Shown here piece after piece: positions 49,319-58,606 of a stretch of DNA of 64,000 nucleotides (the stretch's first letter is position 1; each line of letters starts with the position of its first letter). The DNA comes from SIG452 sp045638525 (lineage in GTDB: Bacteria; Bacillota; Clostridia; UMGS1840), in assembly GCA_045638525.1 (NCBI GenBank), contig JAZUBQ010000005.1:186001-250000 (forward strand). Direction: 5' to 3'. The notes under the pieces were generated by a model, which ran no database searches, was not told the origin of the DNA, and saw nothing but the letters and a program-made list of their open reading frames with translations. A program made the translations under genes and the position numbers.

Positions 49319-50815
49319 ATGAGTATCAAAATCAAAGATTTAGGCAAAAATCAGGTTGAATTTTCCATTAAAGTAAGTGCAGAAAAATTCAACGAAGGCA
49401 TCGAAAAAGCGTACAGAAAAAATGTGAAGAGTATTGCTCTTCCCGGTTTCCGTAAAGGAAAAGCTCCCAAGAGTATGATTGAAAAAATGTACGGAGAAGG
49501 CGTTTTCTTTGACGATGCTGTAAACTCCATTCTTCCCGAATTATATGAAGAAGCAATCAAAGAAGCAACTTTAGATGTTGTTTCTCAGCCGGAAGTAGAT
49601 ATCCCCGAAATTTCCAAAGCAGACGGTTTCACCGCTGTATTTAAAGTATTTGTAAGACCCGTAGTAACCGTTGAAAATTACAAAGGTATCACTGCGAAAA
49701 AAGTTGTCTATACTGTAAAAGACGAAGCTGTTGATGCTGAAATCGACAGAATCAGAGAAAGAAATTCCAGAATCGTTCCCGTTGAAGACAGAGCGATTGA
49801 AAACGGCGACATCGCTAATATCGACTTTGAAGGCTTTGTAGATGGTGTTGCATTTGCAGGCGGTAAAGGTGATGCATTCGATTTAACCATCGGAAGCGGT
49901 CAGTTCATCCCCGGTTTTGAAGAACAGTTAATCGGTAAAGGTACCGGTGATGATGTTTTAGTGAAAGTAACCTTCCCCGAAGAATATCATGCAGAAGAAT
50001 TAAAAGGCAAAGATGCAGAATTTAAAGTAAAAATCAACAAAGTTACCACCAAAGAATTGCCTGAAGCAGATGACGAACTGGCAAAAGATGTTTCTGAATT
50101 TGATACTTTAGCTGAATTCAAAGCTGATATCAAAGCAAAAATGGAAAAACAGATGTCTGAACGTGCTGATGTACAGTTTGAAAACGAAGTGGTAGATCAG
50201 ATTGCAAACGGTGTTGAAATTGACATTCCTCAGTCTATGATTGATGAAAGAGTAAACATGTTGGCAAGAGATTTTGAAAATGGCTTAATGCAACAGGGCA
50301 TCAACCGTGAAATGTATTTAAAATATACCGGTATGGATGAACAGGCATACTTAGGTCAGTTCAAACAGAATGCTGAAATTCAGGTAAAATCTATGTTAGT
50401 TCTGGAAGCTATTGCTCGTCAGGAAAAAATCGAAGCAACCGATGCTGACTTAGATGCTGAAAAAGATAAATTAAGCGCTCATTACGGAATTGACAAAGAA
50501 AAAATCTCCAACTTCTTACCGGATGAAGACCTGAAAAAAGATATCATTATCAGAAAAGCAGTTGATTTTGTAAAAGATAACGCTGTTTGCCAGGAAATTT
50601 CCGAAGAAGAAGCGAAAGCTGAAATGGAAGCAAAAGCAGAAGAAAAACCCGCTAAAAAAACTGCTGCGAAAAAAACTACTAAAAAAGCAGATGACGATAA
50701 AGAAGCAGCTCCCAAAAAGACTGCTGCAAAAAAAACTACTAAAAAAGCAGACACCGACGAAGCTGAAGCTCCGAAAAAAACCACCAGAAAGAAAAAAACC
50801 GAGGATGCTCAGTAA
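49319..50815 (+). CDS. tig: Trigger factor with a long Lys/Ala-rich tail
   Basis: A 498-residue ribosome-bound chaperone. The N-terminal ribosome-binding domain has the GFRKGKAPK loop (about 44-52). The FKBP-type PPIase domain spans about 150-245 (NGDIANIDFEGFVDG, GSGQFIPGFEEQLIG), and the helical C-domain runs to about 430. Usual trigger factors end there. This one adds some 70 residues of low complexity made of repeated KKTAAKKTTKKAD units with acidic breaks and ending KKTTRKKKTEDAQ, resembling histone H1-like tails. GGAGG precedes the ATG. It heads the canonical tig-clpP-clpX unit. Confidence 0.97.
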   Translation: MSIKIKDLGKNQVEFSIKVSAEKFNEGIEKAYRKNVKSIALPGFRKGKAPKSMIEKMYGEGVFFDDAVNSILPELYEEAIKEATLDVVSQPEVDIPEISKADGFTAVFKVFVRPVVTVENYKGITAKKVVYTVKDEAVDAEIDRIRERNSRIVPVEDRAIENGDIANIDFEGFVDGVAFAGGKGDAFDLTIGSGQFIPGFEEQLIGKGTGDDVLVKVTFPEEYHAEELKGKDAEFKVKINKVTTKELPEADDELAKDVSEFDTLAEFKADIKAKMEKQMSERADVQFENEVVDQIANGVEIDIPQSMIDERVNMLARDFENGLMQQGINREMYLKYTGMDEQAYLGQFKQNAEIQVKSMLVLEAIARQEKIEATDADLDAEKDKLSAHYGIDKEKISNFLPDEDLKKDIIIRKAVDFVKDNAVCQEISEEEAKAEMEAKAEEKPAKKTAAKKTTKKADDDKEAAPKKTAAKKTTKKADTDEAEAPKKTTRKKKTEDAQ

Positions 50816-50839
50816 GTAACCGAAAGGATTTGACCAAAC

Positions 50840-51421
50840 ATGAGTTTAGTTCCCTACGTTGTTGAACAAACCAGTCGTGGCGAAAGAACCTATGATATTT
50901 TTTCCCGACTGTTAAAAGACAGAATCATTTTTTTGGCAGATGAAGTAAACGATGCTACTGCAAGTTTAGTTGTGGCACAGTTGCTGTTTTTAGAAGCAGA
51001 AGATCCGGACAAGGATATTCAACTCTACATTAACAGCCCCGGCGGTTCTATTACTGCAGGGATGGCAATTTATGATACCATGCAATATGTAAAACCTGAC
51101 GTTTCTACTATTTGTATCGGTATGGCCGCTTCTATGGGTGCATTCCTTTTAAGTGCAGGTGCTCCCGGAAAAAGATTGGCTCTGCCTAATTCCGAAATTA
51201 TGATTCATCAGCCTTTAGGCGGAATGCAAGGTCAAGCAACCGATATTAAGATTCACGCAGACCGGATTTTAAAAATGCGTGACCATTTGAATCAGATTTT
51301 AAGTGAACGTACCGGTCAACCGCTGGAAGTGATTCAAAGAGATACCGAACGTGATAACTTTATGTCAGCTGCCGAAGCGAAAGCCTATGGTTTGATTGAC
51401 AAAGTCATCGAAAAAAGATAA
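50840..51421 (+). CDS. clpP: ATP-dependent Clp protease proteolytic subunit
   Basis: A 193-residue serine peptidase with catalytic Ser in GMAASMGAFLL (about residue 97), His in IMIHQPLGG (about 122) and Asp in QRDTERDNFMSA (about 171). It has the normal length and N-terminal MSLVPYVVEQTSRGERTYDI that is processed in the mature enzyme. It assembles into a 14-mer with ClpX or ClpC. It lies 24 bases after tig. Confidence 0.98.
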   Translation: MSLVPYVVEQTSRGERTYDIFSRLLKDRIIFLADEVNDATASLVVAQLLFLEAEDPDKDIQLYINSPGGSITAGMAIYDTMQYVKPDVSTICIGMAASMGAFLLSAGAPGKRLALPNSEIMIHQPLGGMQGQATDIKIHADRILKMRDHLNQILSERTGQPLEVIQRDTERDNFMSAAEAKAYGLIDKVIEKR

Positions 51422-51427
51422 CAAGAA

Positions 51428-51455
51428 AATGGCGTGACGGTTTCGTTGCGCCATT
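51428..51455 (+). other. Stem-loop between clpP and clpX
   Basis: AATGGCG / CGCCATT with an inner ACG/CGT pairing; no full T run follows, so it may be a partial terminator or processing site that lowers clpX expression. Confidence 0.45.
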
Positions 51456-51506
51456 CTTATTCAGTGAATATACCCCATAAAAAAAGAACGGGAAGGCAGT
51501 GATATT

Positions 51507-52757
51507 ATGGCAAACAGAAGAGATAACGATCAGCAGTTTTGTTACTTCTGCGGCAAATCCACAGGTGAAGTGGATCAGATTGTAACCGGAGGTGCTGCAA
51601 ATATCTGCGACGAATGTATTATCAGCTGTTATGAGTTGATTACCGGAACAAGCCACCAACATTCCAAAACAAAATCTTCCGCAGAAACTGAAGATTTTGT
51701 AATGTTAAAACCAAAAGAAATCAAAGAAAAACTGGACGAGTATGTTATCGGTCAGGAGAAAGCAAAAATTGCCCTTTCGGTTGCTGTATACAATCATTAT
51801 AAACGAGTGAATAAACCGCAAACCAATGATGATGATACCGAACTGAAAAAAAGCAACGTTCTTCTCTTGGGTCCCACAGGATCCGGAAAAACGTTGTTGG
51901 CACAAACATTGGCAAAAATTTTAAATGTTCCGTTTGCGATCACCGATGCTACCACTCTGACCGAAGCAGGCTATGTCGGTGAAGACGTAGAAAACATTTT
52001 ACTCCGCTTGATTCAGGCTGCAGATTTTGATATTAAAAAAGCGCAAAAAGGAATCATCTATATTGATGAAATTGATAAAATCGCAAGAAAATCTGAAAAC
52101 CCGTCCATCACCCGTGACGTAAGTGGTGAAGGTGTACAGCAAGCACTCTTAAAAATCATTGAAGGCACAGTTGCAAATGTTCCTCCACAGGGTGGCAGAA
52201 AACATCCCCATCAGGAATTTTTATCCATTGATACTTCCAACATCCTCTTTATCTGCGGCGGTGCATTTGACGGTGTTGAAAAAATTATTGAACAACGCAG
52301 CAAAGAAACCACACTCGGTTTCACCGCTCAAATTCAATCAAAAAAAGAAACATCAAAATCCAAGTTGTTGGCGGATATCACTCCTCAAGACTTGTTAAAA
52401 TACGGACTGATTCCTGAATTTGCAGGCAGACTCCCTGTGATTGTTGCTTTGGAAGAATTATCCAAAGATGCCCTGCTCCGTGTTCTGTTGGAACCCAAGA
52501 ATTCAGTTATCAAACAGTATCAGAAGCTGATGCAATATGATGGCGTAGATTTGGAATTTGAACCCGAGGCGCTGGATAAAATCGTTGAAAAAGCATTGGA
52601 AAGAAATACTGGTGCGCGTGGTCTTCGTTCCATTGTTGAAGGCGCTCTGATGGAAATTATGTATGAAACTCCCTCCGATGAATCCATCCAAAAAGTTATC
52701 ATCACAAAAGATTGTATTGAAGGCTCTACTCCCCCAAAAGTAGTAAAAAGTGCATAA
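51507..52757 (+). CDS. clpX: ATP-dependent Clp protease ATP-binding subunit ClpX
   Basis: A 416-residue AAA+ unfoldase. The N-terminal C4 zinc-binding domain (CYFCGKSTGEVDQIVTGG, then CDECI) is followed by Walker A LLGPTGSGKTLLAQTLA, the pore loop GYVGEDVE, Walker B IIYIDEIDKIA, the RDVSGEGVQQALLKI segment, and the IGF-like ClpP-contact loop reading LGF (KETTLGFTAQ). All functional parts are present. AACGGGAAGG serves as the ribosome site region. It ends at a strong terminator. Confidence 0.98.
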   Translation: MANRRDNDQQFCYFCGKSTGEVDQIVTGGAANICDECIISCYELITGTSHQHSKTKSSAETEDFVMLKPKEIKEKLDEYVIGQEKAKIALSVAVYNHYKRVNKPQTNDDDTELKKSNVLLLGPTGSGKTLLAQTLAKILNVPFAITDATTLTEAGYVGEDVENILLRLIQAADFDIKKAQKGIIYIDEIDKIARKSENPSITRDVSGEGVQQALLKIIEGTVANVPPQGGRKHPHQEFLSIDTSNILFICGGAFDGVEKIIEQRSKETTLGFTAQIQSKKETSKSKLLADITPQDLLKYGLIPEFAGRLPVIVALEELSKDALLRVLLEPKNSVIKQYQKLMQYDGVDLEFEPEALDKIVEKALERNTGARGLRSIVEGALMEIMYETPSDESIQKVIITKDCIEGSTPPKVVKSA

Positions 52758-52762
52758 CGGAA

Positions 52763-52793
52763 AAGAAGGTATCCGACGATACCTTCTTTTTTT
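52763..52793 (+). terminator. Terminator of the clp operon
   Basis: AAGAAGGTATC-CGAC-GATACCTTCTT followed by T7. Confidence 0.94.
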
Positions 52794-52815
52794 AGTCAAT
52801 TTCGCTGAAAAAACG

Positions 52816-52844
52816 TTGACATCGCAAAAAAACTATGCTATAAT
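52816..52844 (+). promoter_or_regulatory. Promoter of tRNA-Leu
   Basis: Perfect TTGACA (52816-52821), 17 bases, TATAAT (52839-52844). Confidence 0.95.
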
Positions 52845-52856
52845 AACGTAAGTTAT

Positions 52857-52939
<83 letters not shown>

Positions 52940-52940
52940 A

Positions 52941-52976
52941 AAAAGAAGATGTTCTATTCGGAACATCTTCTTTTTT
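52941..52976. terminator. Bidirectional terminator after tRNA-Leu
   Basis: AAAAGAAGATGTTC-TATTCG-GAACATCTTCTTTT with T6; shared with the convergent DUF2207 gene. Confidence 0.93.
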
Positions 52977-52996
52977 GCTTTTATATCATAACATAT

Positions 52997-54643
52997 TTAT
53001 CTGGAGCCGCCGCCATGACCGCCGCCGGAGAATCCGCCTCCGCCACCCATGGAAGCACGACCGCCCATACCGCCGGTTCTTCGTGCCTGCAATGCTTTTT
53101 GTGCCGAATGATGCATACTGTGATAATAGCTATGTGCAACGATTACGTTACGATTATAGTATTCCAGTTCGGGAATTTTTTCGGGATACACAGTTTTCAG
53201 TTGTTTTAACACCTTATCCGCGATACCAAACAAGGTAGCGTAGACCAGATATTCTTTCCAGATAACTGTTTCAGTTACACTTCGTTCTGCAATCAAGGTG
53301 AAGTCTTCCAAATATTTTTTCAATCCCATCACCTGAGAAAGTTCCTCTTTACCATGATCACTTAAATCCTTGATGCAGTTCCCTGCCCCTTGCAAAAATC
53401 CGCCGTCAGCGGTAAACTTTTGCTCTCCACCAATCGCTACATTTTCAACAACAGCGTTGATTTGTTCAGGATGTTTGTAGGCATACTGTTCCAGTTCTTT
53501 TTCCTGCAAAATCCCATCATCACCTGCGGAAAGTTTTAAAAGGTGATATAAGCTGATTTCAGGCACTGTAGAAGGTTCTTTTACGAGCTTTAAATTTACG
53601 CTTTCTTTCACCTTGCCAAAGATGCCGACATTTTCCTCCAACTGAGGTTCAATGGACCCTTGATTTATCATAGATAAAATTAAAGCTCCGATAATTAAGC
53701 TTTTATCTTCTGCCACATCAAAATTCTGTGCAAGATAGTGGGATATTTCCATTTCCCCGCTGTTAGGAACTTCTCTGAAATAGTCAGCAGCCTGATAAAA
53801 TTTCCGAAGGGCATTCTTACGCTTAATGTAAAACACCAAGCATAAAATCAAAACAACAAAAATAACAATTCCTACAATAGCCCCAATCACTTTTTCAAAC
53901 AAGCTTTCCTGTTCGCCATAATCGCTACCGTCAAAGGCTTTCTGCATTACTGTTTCAAATGATTCATTCAGAGTTGTTTTCGGAAAAATGATACCTTGAT
54001 CCAATCGAAGCATTACAATCATTGAATCGTCATTTTCCAATGCTGAAGTGGTATACGCATTGATATTACCTTCCAAAAACTCAACATATCCCTCATAACC
54101 AAACGCCCAGATACCGGCATTATTTTCATCCAACTTGGTACCGTTTTGCATCACAATGCTGATATGAGCATCGGTTGGAAATGTTGACATATCAGGATTT
54201 ATGAACATAAAATTCGTTCCATCAAAGTCGGTATAGCTTTTGATAAAATCTGAAACGACATATTCAATGGCATATCGGTTTTCACCATACTCTGAAATCC
54301 CGAAGCACAGCTCTACCCCGTCATTTGTCTTGACAATCCCACATTTTCTCGCTTTTTTGGAAAATCCCCAATCAATATCCCAGGATTCTACGAAAGTATA
54401 GGCGCCATTTACATCCGATACTGCAAAATCAGAAAGCGAAATGTCTTCGGTATTAATCGAAATGTAGTTCTCAGTTCCGTCTGTAAATACACCTTGCCAG
54501 GTTTGAACAATATAAGCACTTCCGTCATCTCTTACAGTCACTTCAATATCAATTTCGGATACATTATTTCCTGCTAAAGCAGGTACAGAAACCACCAAAA
54601 ACACCAAAAATATCGAAAACAGAAGTTTTTGAATCTTGCTCAT
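52997..54643 (-). CDS. DUF2207-type membrane protein with Gly-rich tail
   Basis: A 548-residue protein: signal peptide (about 1-24), an extracellular beta-rich domain with the DUF2207 start (SEIDIEVTVRDDGSAYIVQTW), one or two membrane helices at about 255-280 (IGAIVGIVIFVVLILCL), a cytoplasmic helical domain, and a C-terminal low-complexity glycine tail (GGMGGRASMGGGGGFSGGG). Function is unknown; such proteins often occur beside LemA, as here (9 bases downstream of it). The two probably act together at the membrane. Confidence 0.87.
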   Translation of the reverse strand: MSKIQKLLFSIFLVFLVVSVPALAGNNVSEIDIEVTVRDDGSAYIVQTWQGVFTDGTENYISINTEDISLSDFAVSDVNGAYTFVESWDIDWGFSKKARKCGIVKTNDGVELCFGISEYGENRYAIEYVVSDFIKSYTDFDGTNFMFINPDMSTFPTDAHISIVMQNGTKLDENNAGIWAFGYEGYVEFLEGNINAYTTSALENDDSMIVMLRLDQGIIFPKTTLNESFETVMQKAFDGSDYGEQESLFEKVIGAIVGIVIFVVLILCLVFYIKRKNALRKFYQAADYFREVPNSGEMEISHYLAQNFDVAEDKSLIIGALILSMINQGSIEPQLEENVGIFGKVKESVNLKLVKEPSTVPEISLYHLLKLSAGDDGILQEKELEQYAYKHPEQINAVVENVAIGGEQKFTADGGFLQGAGNCIKDLSDHGKEELSQVMGLKKYLEDFTLIAERSVTETVIWKEYLVYATLFGIADKVLKQLKTVYPEKIPELEYYNRNVIVAHSYYHSMHHSAQKALQARRTGGMGGRASMGGGGGFSGGGHGGGSR

Positions 54644-54652
54644 TCGCCTACC

Positions 54653-55198
54653 TCATTTCATACTCGGCATGTCTGATTTTTTCTCATCGCTTTGTAAATA
54701 CTCACGGCTTTCAATGCGAAGCAAACATGCCGCAATGGATGTGGGAAACATCCGAATGGTACGATTTAATTTCGTCACGCTGTCATTATATACCAGACGT
54801 GATTTTCTCACCATTTCTTCATATTGATTTACGCTGTCCATTGTTTTAATATAGTTTTCGTTTGCTTTCAGCTCAGGGTAACTTTCGGCAACTGCCATAA
54901 TTTTTCCCATAGCCTCTACCAGCATATTTTCCTGTGCATTCACATCTTTTGCAGAACTTCCTGCATGAATTGATGTACGCATTTTGATGGTATCGGAAAT
55001 GGTTTTATATTCGTGTTCCGCATATCCTTTCGTTAAATCCAACAACGCGGTTAACGCATCCCAACGGGAAGAAAGCTGAACACCAATCTGACTCATGGCA
55101 TTATTGATATTCTCATCCATTACCACAAGTTTTCTTTGTTCCGAAATAAACCAAATCACCAAAATTGCCACAATGATTGCTACGATTATGATTGTCAT
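54653..55198 (-). CDS. lemA: LemA family protein
   Basis: A 181-residue membrane-anchored protein: an N-terminal helix (TIIIVAIIVAILVIWF), then a long four-helix LemA domain with NNAMSQIGVQLSSRWDALTA and RLVYNDSVTKLNRTIRMFPT. LemA proteins are of unknown function and commonly pair with DUF2207 or TPM-domain proteins. The frame is open 61 codons upstream, but AAAGGAAG and the family start point to the ATG at 55198. Confidence 0.94.
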   Translation of the reverse strand: MTIIIVAIIVAILVIWFISEQRKLVVMDENINNAMSQIGVQLSSRWDALTALLDLTKGYAEHEYKTISDTIKMRTSIHAGSSAKDVNAQENMLVEAMGKIMAVAESYPELKANENYIKTMDSVNQYEEMVRKSRLVYNDSVTKLNRTIRMFPTSIAACLLRIESREYLQSDEKKSDMPSMK

Positions 55199-55297
55199 AA
55201 TACATACACTTCCTTTATTATAATTTTTCCGGGACACAAGAAAATGGTGCCCTCTTTTCAATAAATGCCGCAAGGAAATTATCCGAAATGTTAACTT

Positions 55298-55326
55298 ATT
55301 ATAACATAATCTGTCACAAAAATCAA
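55298..55326 (-). promoter_or_regulatory. Promoter of lemA-DUF2207
   Basis: On the minus strand, TTGATT (55321-55326), 17 bases, TATAAT (55298-55303), about 100 bases ahead of lemA. Confidence 0.78.
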
Positions 55327-55399
55327 TCATATTTCCAAAAATCCAAAAAGTTCGCATAGACAATTTCGATATTTTTATCATTTCTTTTTATAATTTCTA

Positions 55400-55428
55400 T
55401 TGATAATCAATCAAAAGTATGCTATAAT
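55400..55428 (+). promoter_or_regulatory. Promoter of the acyltransferase gene
   Basis: TTGATA (55400-55405), 17 bases, TATAAT (55423-55428). Confidence 0.85.
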
Positions 55429-55465
55429 ACTGTCGAAAATTGTTGATTTACTAATTGGAGGTTAT

Positions 55466-56587
55466 ATGAATCTGTCAAAACGAAACACTGCCCTGGATAT
55501 CGTAAGAATTGTAGCAATGTTTTCGGTGGTAGCAATCCATTTTCCGTTACATACCGGTTACTATAACGAAGTGATGTTGGGGATGTCAATGTTGCTGTTT
55601 ACCGTATTAAGAACAGCATTTTCCTATTGCGTTCCCCTATTCATTATGCTGAGCGGATATCTGCTGAATAAAAAAACATTATCAAAACAATATTATTCCG
55701 GCATTACAAAAACATTGGGAATTTATGTTCTTGCCTCAGTTTTTTGTATGATATTTAAAAGATTTTTCTTTGGAGATTCTTTAAGCTTCCAAGGTATTCT
55801 CTTTAGTATTCTGGATTTCTCGGGAGCAAATTACGCTTGGTATATCGAAATGTACATCGGATTGTTTTTATTGATTCCATTTCTTAATCTGATGTATCAC
55901 GGTTTAGACGGCAAACGACAAAAAATAGTTCTCATTGTAACACTGATTTGTTTATCAAATCTTCCAACTGTACTGAATATCTTTAATTTTACCGAACCCG
56001 GATGGTTTAAAGCTCCCACTTCTTCCAGACGTTATCAGCCATTGGTAATGGATTGGTGGGTTAATATTTACCCCATTACTTACTATATGTTGGGAGCATA
56101 TCTGAAAGAATATCCTATCAAACTGAAAAAACGTTATTCTTTTGTTTTACTGGCAATTACGGCTTTATGTTTTGGTATTTTTAATTACTACCGTGACTGC
56201 GGAAGTTATTTTTCCTGGGGATCTTACACAGACTGGTATGGAATGCAGGCATTGATTCTTGCTGTTTTAATGTTTTTGTTTTTGTCAAAAATTGACACTT
56301 CCAAATTCCCTGTAACATTAAAAAAAGTGCTTGCCCATATTTCAGATTTATGTCTAGGTGGATATTTAATCTCTTATATCGCAGACAATGTGATTTATGC
56401 CTACCTCCGACCGTTAGTTCCGGCAATGAATCAAAGAGTGTTGCTTTATATCCCTACGGTTCTTCTGATAGGAACAATCTCACTTTTACTTTCGCAGATT
56501 TTAAACTGGATTTATAAGGGCTTTGAAATGACCATTAAAAAAATCTTCTCCCTAAAACAAACTAAAAAAACACAAGAAATTATGTAA
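55466..56587 (+). CDS. Acyltransferase 3 family membrane protein
   Basis: A 373-residue integral membrane protein with about ten helices and the family start RNTALDIVRIVAMFSVVAIHF (as ALDIVRIVAMFSVVAIHF), which supplies the conserved Arg and His. Members O-acetylate sugars of wall polysaccharides, teichoic acids or peptidoglycan. GGAGG lies before the ATG at 55466; the frame extends 22 codons upstream into the promoter. No glycan biosynthesis genes are adjacent, so the target is unknown. Confidence 0.9.
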   Translation: MNLSKRNTALDIVRIVAMFSVVAIHFPLHTGYYNEVMLGMSMLLFTVLRTAFSYCVPLFIMLSGYLLNKKTLSKQYYSGITKTLGIYVLASVFCMIFKRFFFGDSLSFQGILFSILDFSGANYAWYIEMYIGLFLLIPFLNLMYHGLDGKRQKIVLIVTLICLSNLPTVLNIFNFTEPGWFKAPTSSRRYQPLVMDWWVNIYPITYYMLGAYLKEYPIKLKKRYSFVLLAITALCFGIFNYYRDCGSYFSWGSYTDWYGMQALILAVLMFLFLSKIDTSKFPVTLKKVLAHISDLCLGGYLISYIADNVIYAYLRPLVPAMNQRVLLYIPTVLLIGTISLLLSQILNWIYKGFEMTIKKIFSLKQTKKTQEIM

Positions 56588-56622
56588 AAAAACAGGAAAT
56601 CTCTACTGAGATTTCCTGTTTT
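56587..56622. terminator. Bidirectional terminator
   Basis: AAAACAGGAAATCTC-TACT-GAGATTTCCTGTTTT between the convergent acyltransferase and sigK genes. Confidence 0.92.
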
Positions 56623-56628
56623 ATATTG

Positions 56629-57318
56629 TTATTCATTCTCCAATTCTTCCAATAACTTTTCTAATGCCCGCTTTTCAATACGTGACACATAAGATCGGGA
56701 GATTCCATACTTTTTTGCAACCTCACGTTGCGGTATCGCATGACCATCGGATAACCCGTAACGAAGAACAATAATCTCCTTCTCTCTGTCAGTTAGTACC
56801 TTTCGGATAGCTTGATACAGTTTTTGCTGATGAATCCCCTTGATTGCTTCCAAAAAAACGGATTCTTCATCATTTGCCAAAACATCAATCAAGGATATTT
56901 CGTTTCCTTCCGAATCTTTTCCGATCGGTTCCTCCAACGAAACTTCATTGACCAACTTTTTTTCAGCACGAATGACCATCAGAATTTCATTTTCAATACA
57001 CCTTACCGCATAGGTCGCCAAGCGAATGTTTTTATCAGGATTAAAAGAATTGACCGCTTTAATCAACCCAATGGTACCAATAGAAATTAAATCATCTGTT
57101 TCCTGCTTTTCTTTGGTGTACTTTTTGGCGACATAAGCCACCAATCTGAGATTTGATTCAATCAACCGGTCTCTGGCCGAGTCATCCCCTTCCCGGAATT
57201 TTTGCCACAACGCATCCTCCTCTGCTTTCGACAAAGCCTTGGGAAAACTTCCGACATTACCGAAATAGCCCAGAAAGAAGACAACACTCCGAAGCGCTTC
57301 AAACACTAAATGCCACAT
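56629..57318 (-). CDS. sigK: RNA polymerase sporulation sigma factor SigK
   Basis: A 229-residue sigma-70 family factor very close to sigma-K in region 2 (ESNLRLVAYVAKKY, DLISIGTIGLIKAV, LATYAVRCIENEIL), in LEEPIGKDSEGNEISLIDVL and in region 4 (YGISRSYVSRIEKRALEKL). A hydrophobic N-terminus (WHLVFEALRSVVFFLGYFG) before the FPKALS start of mature SigK fits the membrane-bound pro-sequence removed by SpoIVFB. AAAGGA lies before the ATG at 57318; a longer frame starts at 57342. The gene is uninterrupted, with no skin-type element. It should drive late mother-cell genes. Confidence 0.95.
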   Translation of the reverse strand: MWHLVFEALRSVVFFLGYFGNVGSFPKALSKAEEDALWQKFREGDDSARDRLIESNLRLVAYVAKKYTKEKQETDDLISIGTIGLIKAVNSFNPDKNIRLATYAVRCIENEILMVIRAEKKLVNEVSLEEPIGKDSEGNEISLIDVLANDEESVFLEAIKGIHQQKLYQAIRKVLTDREKEIIVLRYGLSDGHAIPQREVAKKYGISRSYVSRIEKRALEKLLEELENE

Positions 57319-57400
57319 ACGAAAAATCCTTTTTGATTTCATACTATGACACGGTTACAAAATTCTTGCCAGTCCCTTAAAAAGAGTTTTTGATAAAAAG

Positions 57401-58078
57401 TTATAACACAACTTCCACAAAATCGCAAATATTCATGGTGCCGGCAGTCACGTCACAATCCACTGCATACACCTTAACTCCTGCTTCTTTTGCTTGTATC
57501 AGAACATCGGCAAATTCAGGGTGAGTAATTCGATTAGGAGTAAAATATTCAACTCCCCTCATCTGTATCACAAAGAATACATAAGCACCGTATCCCTCAC
57601 GAACGCAATCACAGAGTTCCATAAGATGCTTTATCCCACGTTCTGTGGGAGCATCAGGAAACAAAACCACACCATCTTGTTCTAGCGTCACACCTTTTAT
57701 TTCCACAAAATGTATTTTCCCATCAGCAGTTTCTATATAAAAATCAAATCTTGAATTTTTATATTTTTTCTCCGGAATTATTTTGACATTTCCCCCAAAA
57801 AAACGTGGTGCCCATTCCAAAAAAGCACGATTAGGCGCCTGAGAATCCATATTGATCAGGCGTTCTCCTTTTTGTACCGCAATTAAATCATATTTGGTTT
57901 TTCGGTCGGGATTGTCTGATTCCTCCAAGTAAACAGTAACTCCCGGAATGAGTAACTCCTTACATCTGCCTGTATTTTTCACATGACAAACTTCTTCTTT
58001 TCCATCAATTTCCACATAGGCAATAAAACGATTCGGACGGGAGCAAAACTTTCCTTCTATGATGTTTTGATATTGCAT
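57401..58078 (-). CDS. sfsA: SfsA family protein
   Basis: A 225-residue protein of full SfsA length with FCSRPNRFIAYVEIDG, VKNTGRCKELLIPG, SRFDFYIE, FVEIKGVTLEQDGVVLFPDA and TERGIKHLMEL. It combines an OB-like fold with a PD-(D/E)XK nuclease-like core (D...E.K visible in SRFDFY and VEIKG). Named after maltose regulation in E. coli; the actual role is likely nucleic-acid related and unproved. GGAGGG precedes the ATG. It is the last gene of a minus-strand run starting near 61.8 kb. Confidence 0.96.
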   Translation of the reverse strand: MQYQNIIEGKFCSRPNRFIAYVEIDGKEEVCHVKNTGRCKELLIPGVTVYLEESDNPDRKTKYDLIAVQKGERLINMDSQAPNRAFLEWAPRFFGGNVKIIPEKKYKNSRFDFYIETADGKIHFVEIKGVTLEQDGVVLFPDAPTERGIKHLMELCDCVREGYGAYVFFVIQMRGVEYFTPNRITHPEFADVLIQAKEAGVKVYAVDCDVTAGTMNICDFVEVVL

Positions 58079-58087
58079 AAACCCTCC

Positions 58088-58606
58088 TTATTCTGCAAGG
58101 GTGAAGCTTTGTACGATGCTTGCCAACTCTTTTTGTAAATCTTCACTTGCGTTTTTCGGATATTCTCGGGAAACGATATATACTGTTTCGCCTGAAATAT
58201 GAATATTAAACCATAATGTATCTCCGTCAAGCTCTTGACCGCAAAGAGATAGTCCCAATAAGTCCTCGAAGATATATTCGTCATAGTCTTTTAGGAATTT
58301 AGTTCTTGCGGATATTTCATCAGAGTTTTTATAGGTTGTTACTTTGATTTCAATATCATCTTTTTTCGTATATTCCCATTTTTCTTCCAAAGCACCGTCA
58401 TCATAGTCTTTTTCATAACGATAGTTTTTAGTGGGAACTGTAAGAGTATACCCCTCACCTTGATGCGTTTCATCTGCACCACCGATTACTGTATAGACTT
58501 TATCATTCTTTGCTTCGGGCAAATAGAAGTCCTTTTGATTGTCGCCACATCCGCTTATGCTAAATAAAACGATAAGAGATAAAATCATGAACGAAATTTC
58601 TTTCAT
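58088..58606 (-). CDS. Small lipoprotein of unknown function
   Basis: A 172-residue exported protein with a hydrophobic leader ending in the lipobox SISGC (Cys near residue 20). The mature part is acidic with alternating polar strands (YTLTVPTKNYRYEKDYDDG). I recognise no domain. Its ATG overlaps the stop of the upstream 80-residue membrane gene by four bases (ATGA), so the two are translationally coupled. Confidence 0.8.
   Translation of the reverse strand: MKEISFMILSLIVLFSISGCGDNQKDFYLPEAKNDKVYTVIGGADETHQGEGYTLTVPTKNYRYEKDYDDGALEEKWEYTKKDDIEIKVTTYKNSDEISARTKFLKDYDEYIFEDLLGLSLCGQELDGDTLWFNIHISGETVYIVSREYPKNASEDLQKELASIVQSFTLAE

Noticed and set aside
56629..57342. Skin-type interruption of sigK
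   Set aside because: The gene is continuous, with regions 2 to 4 in one frame.
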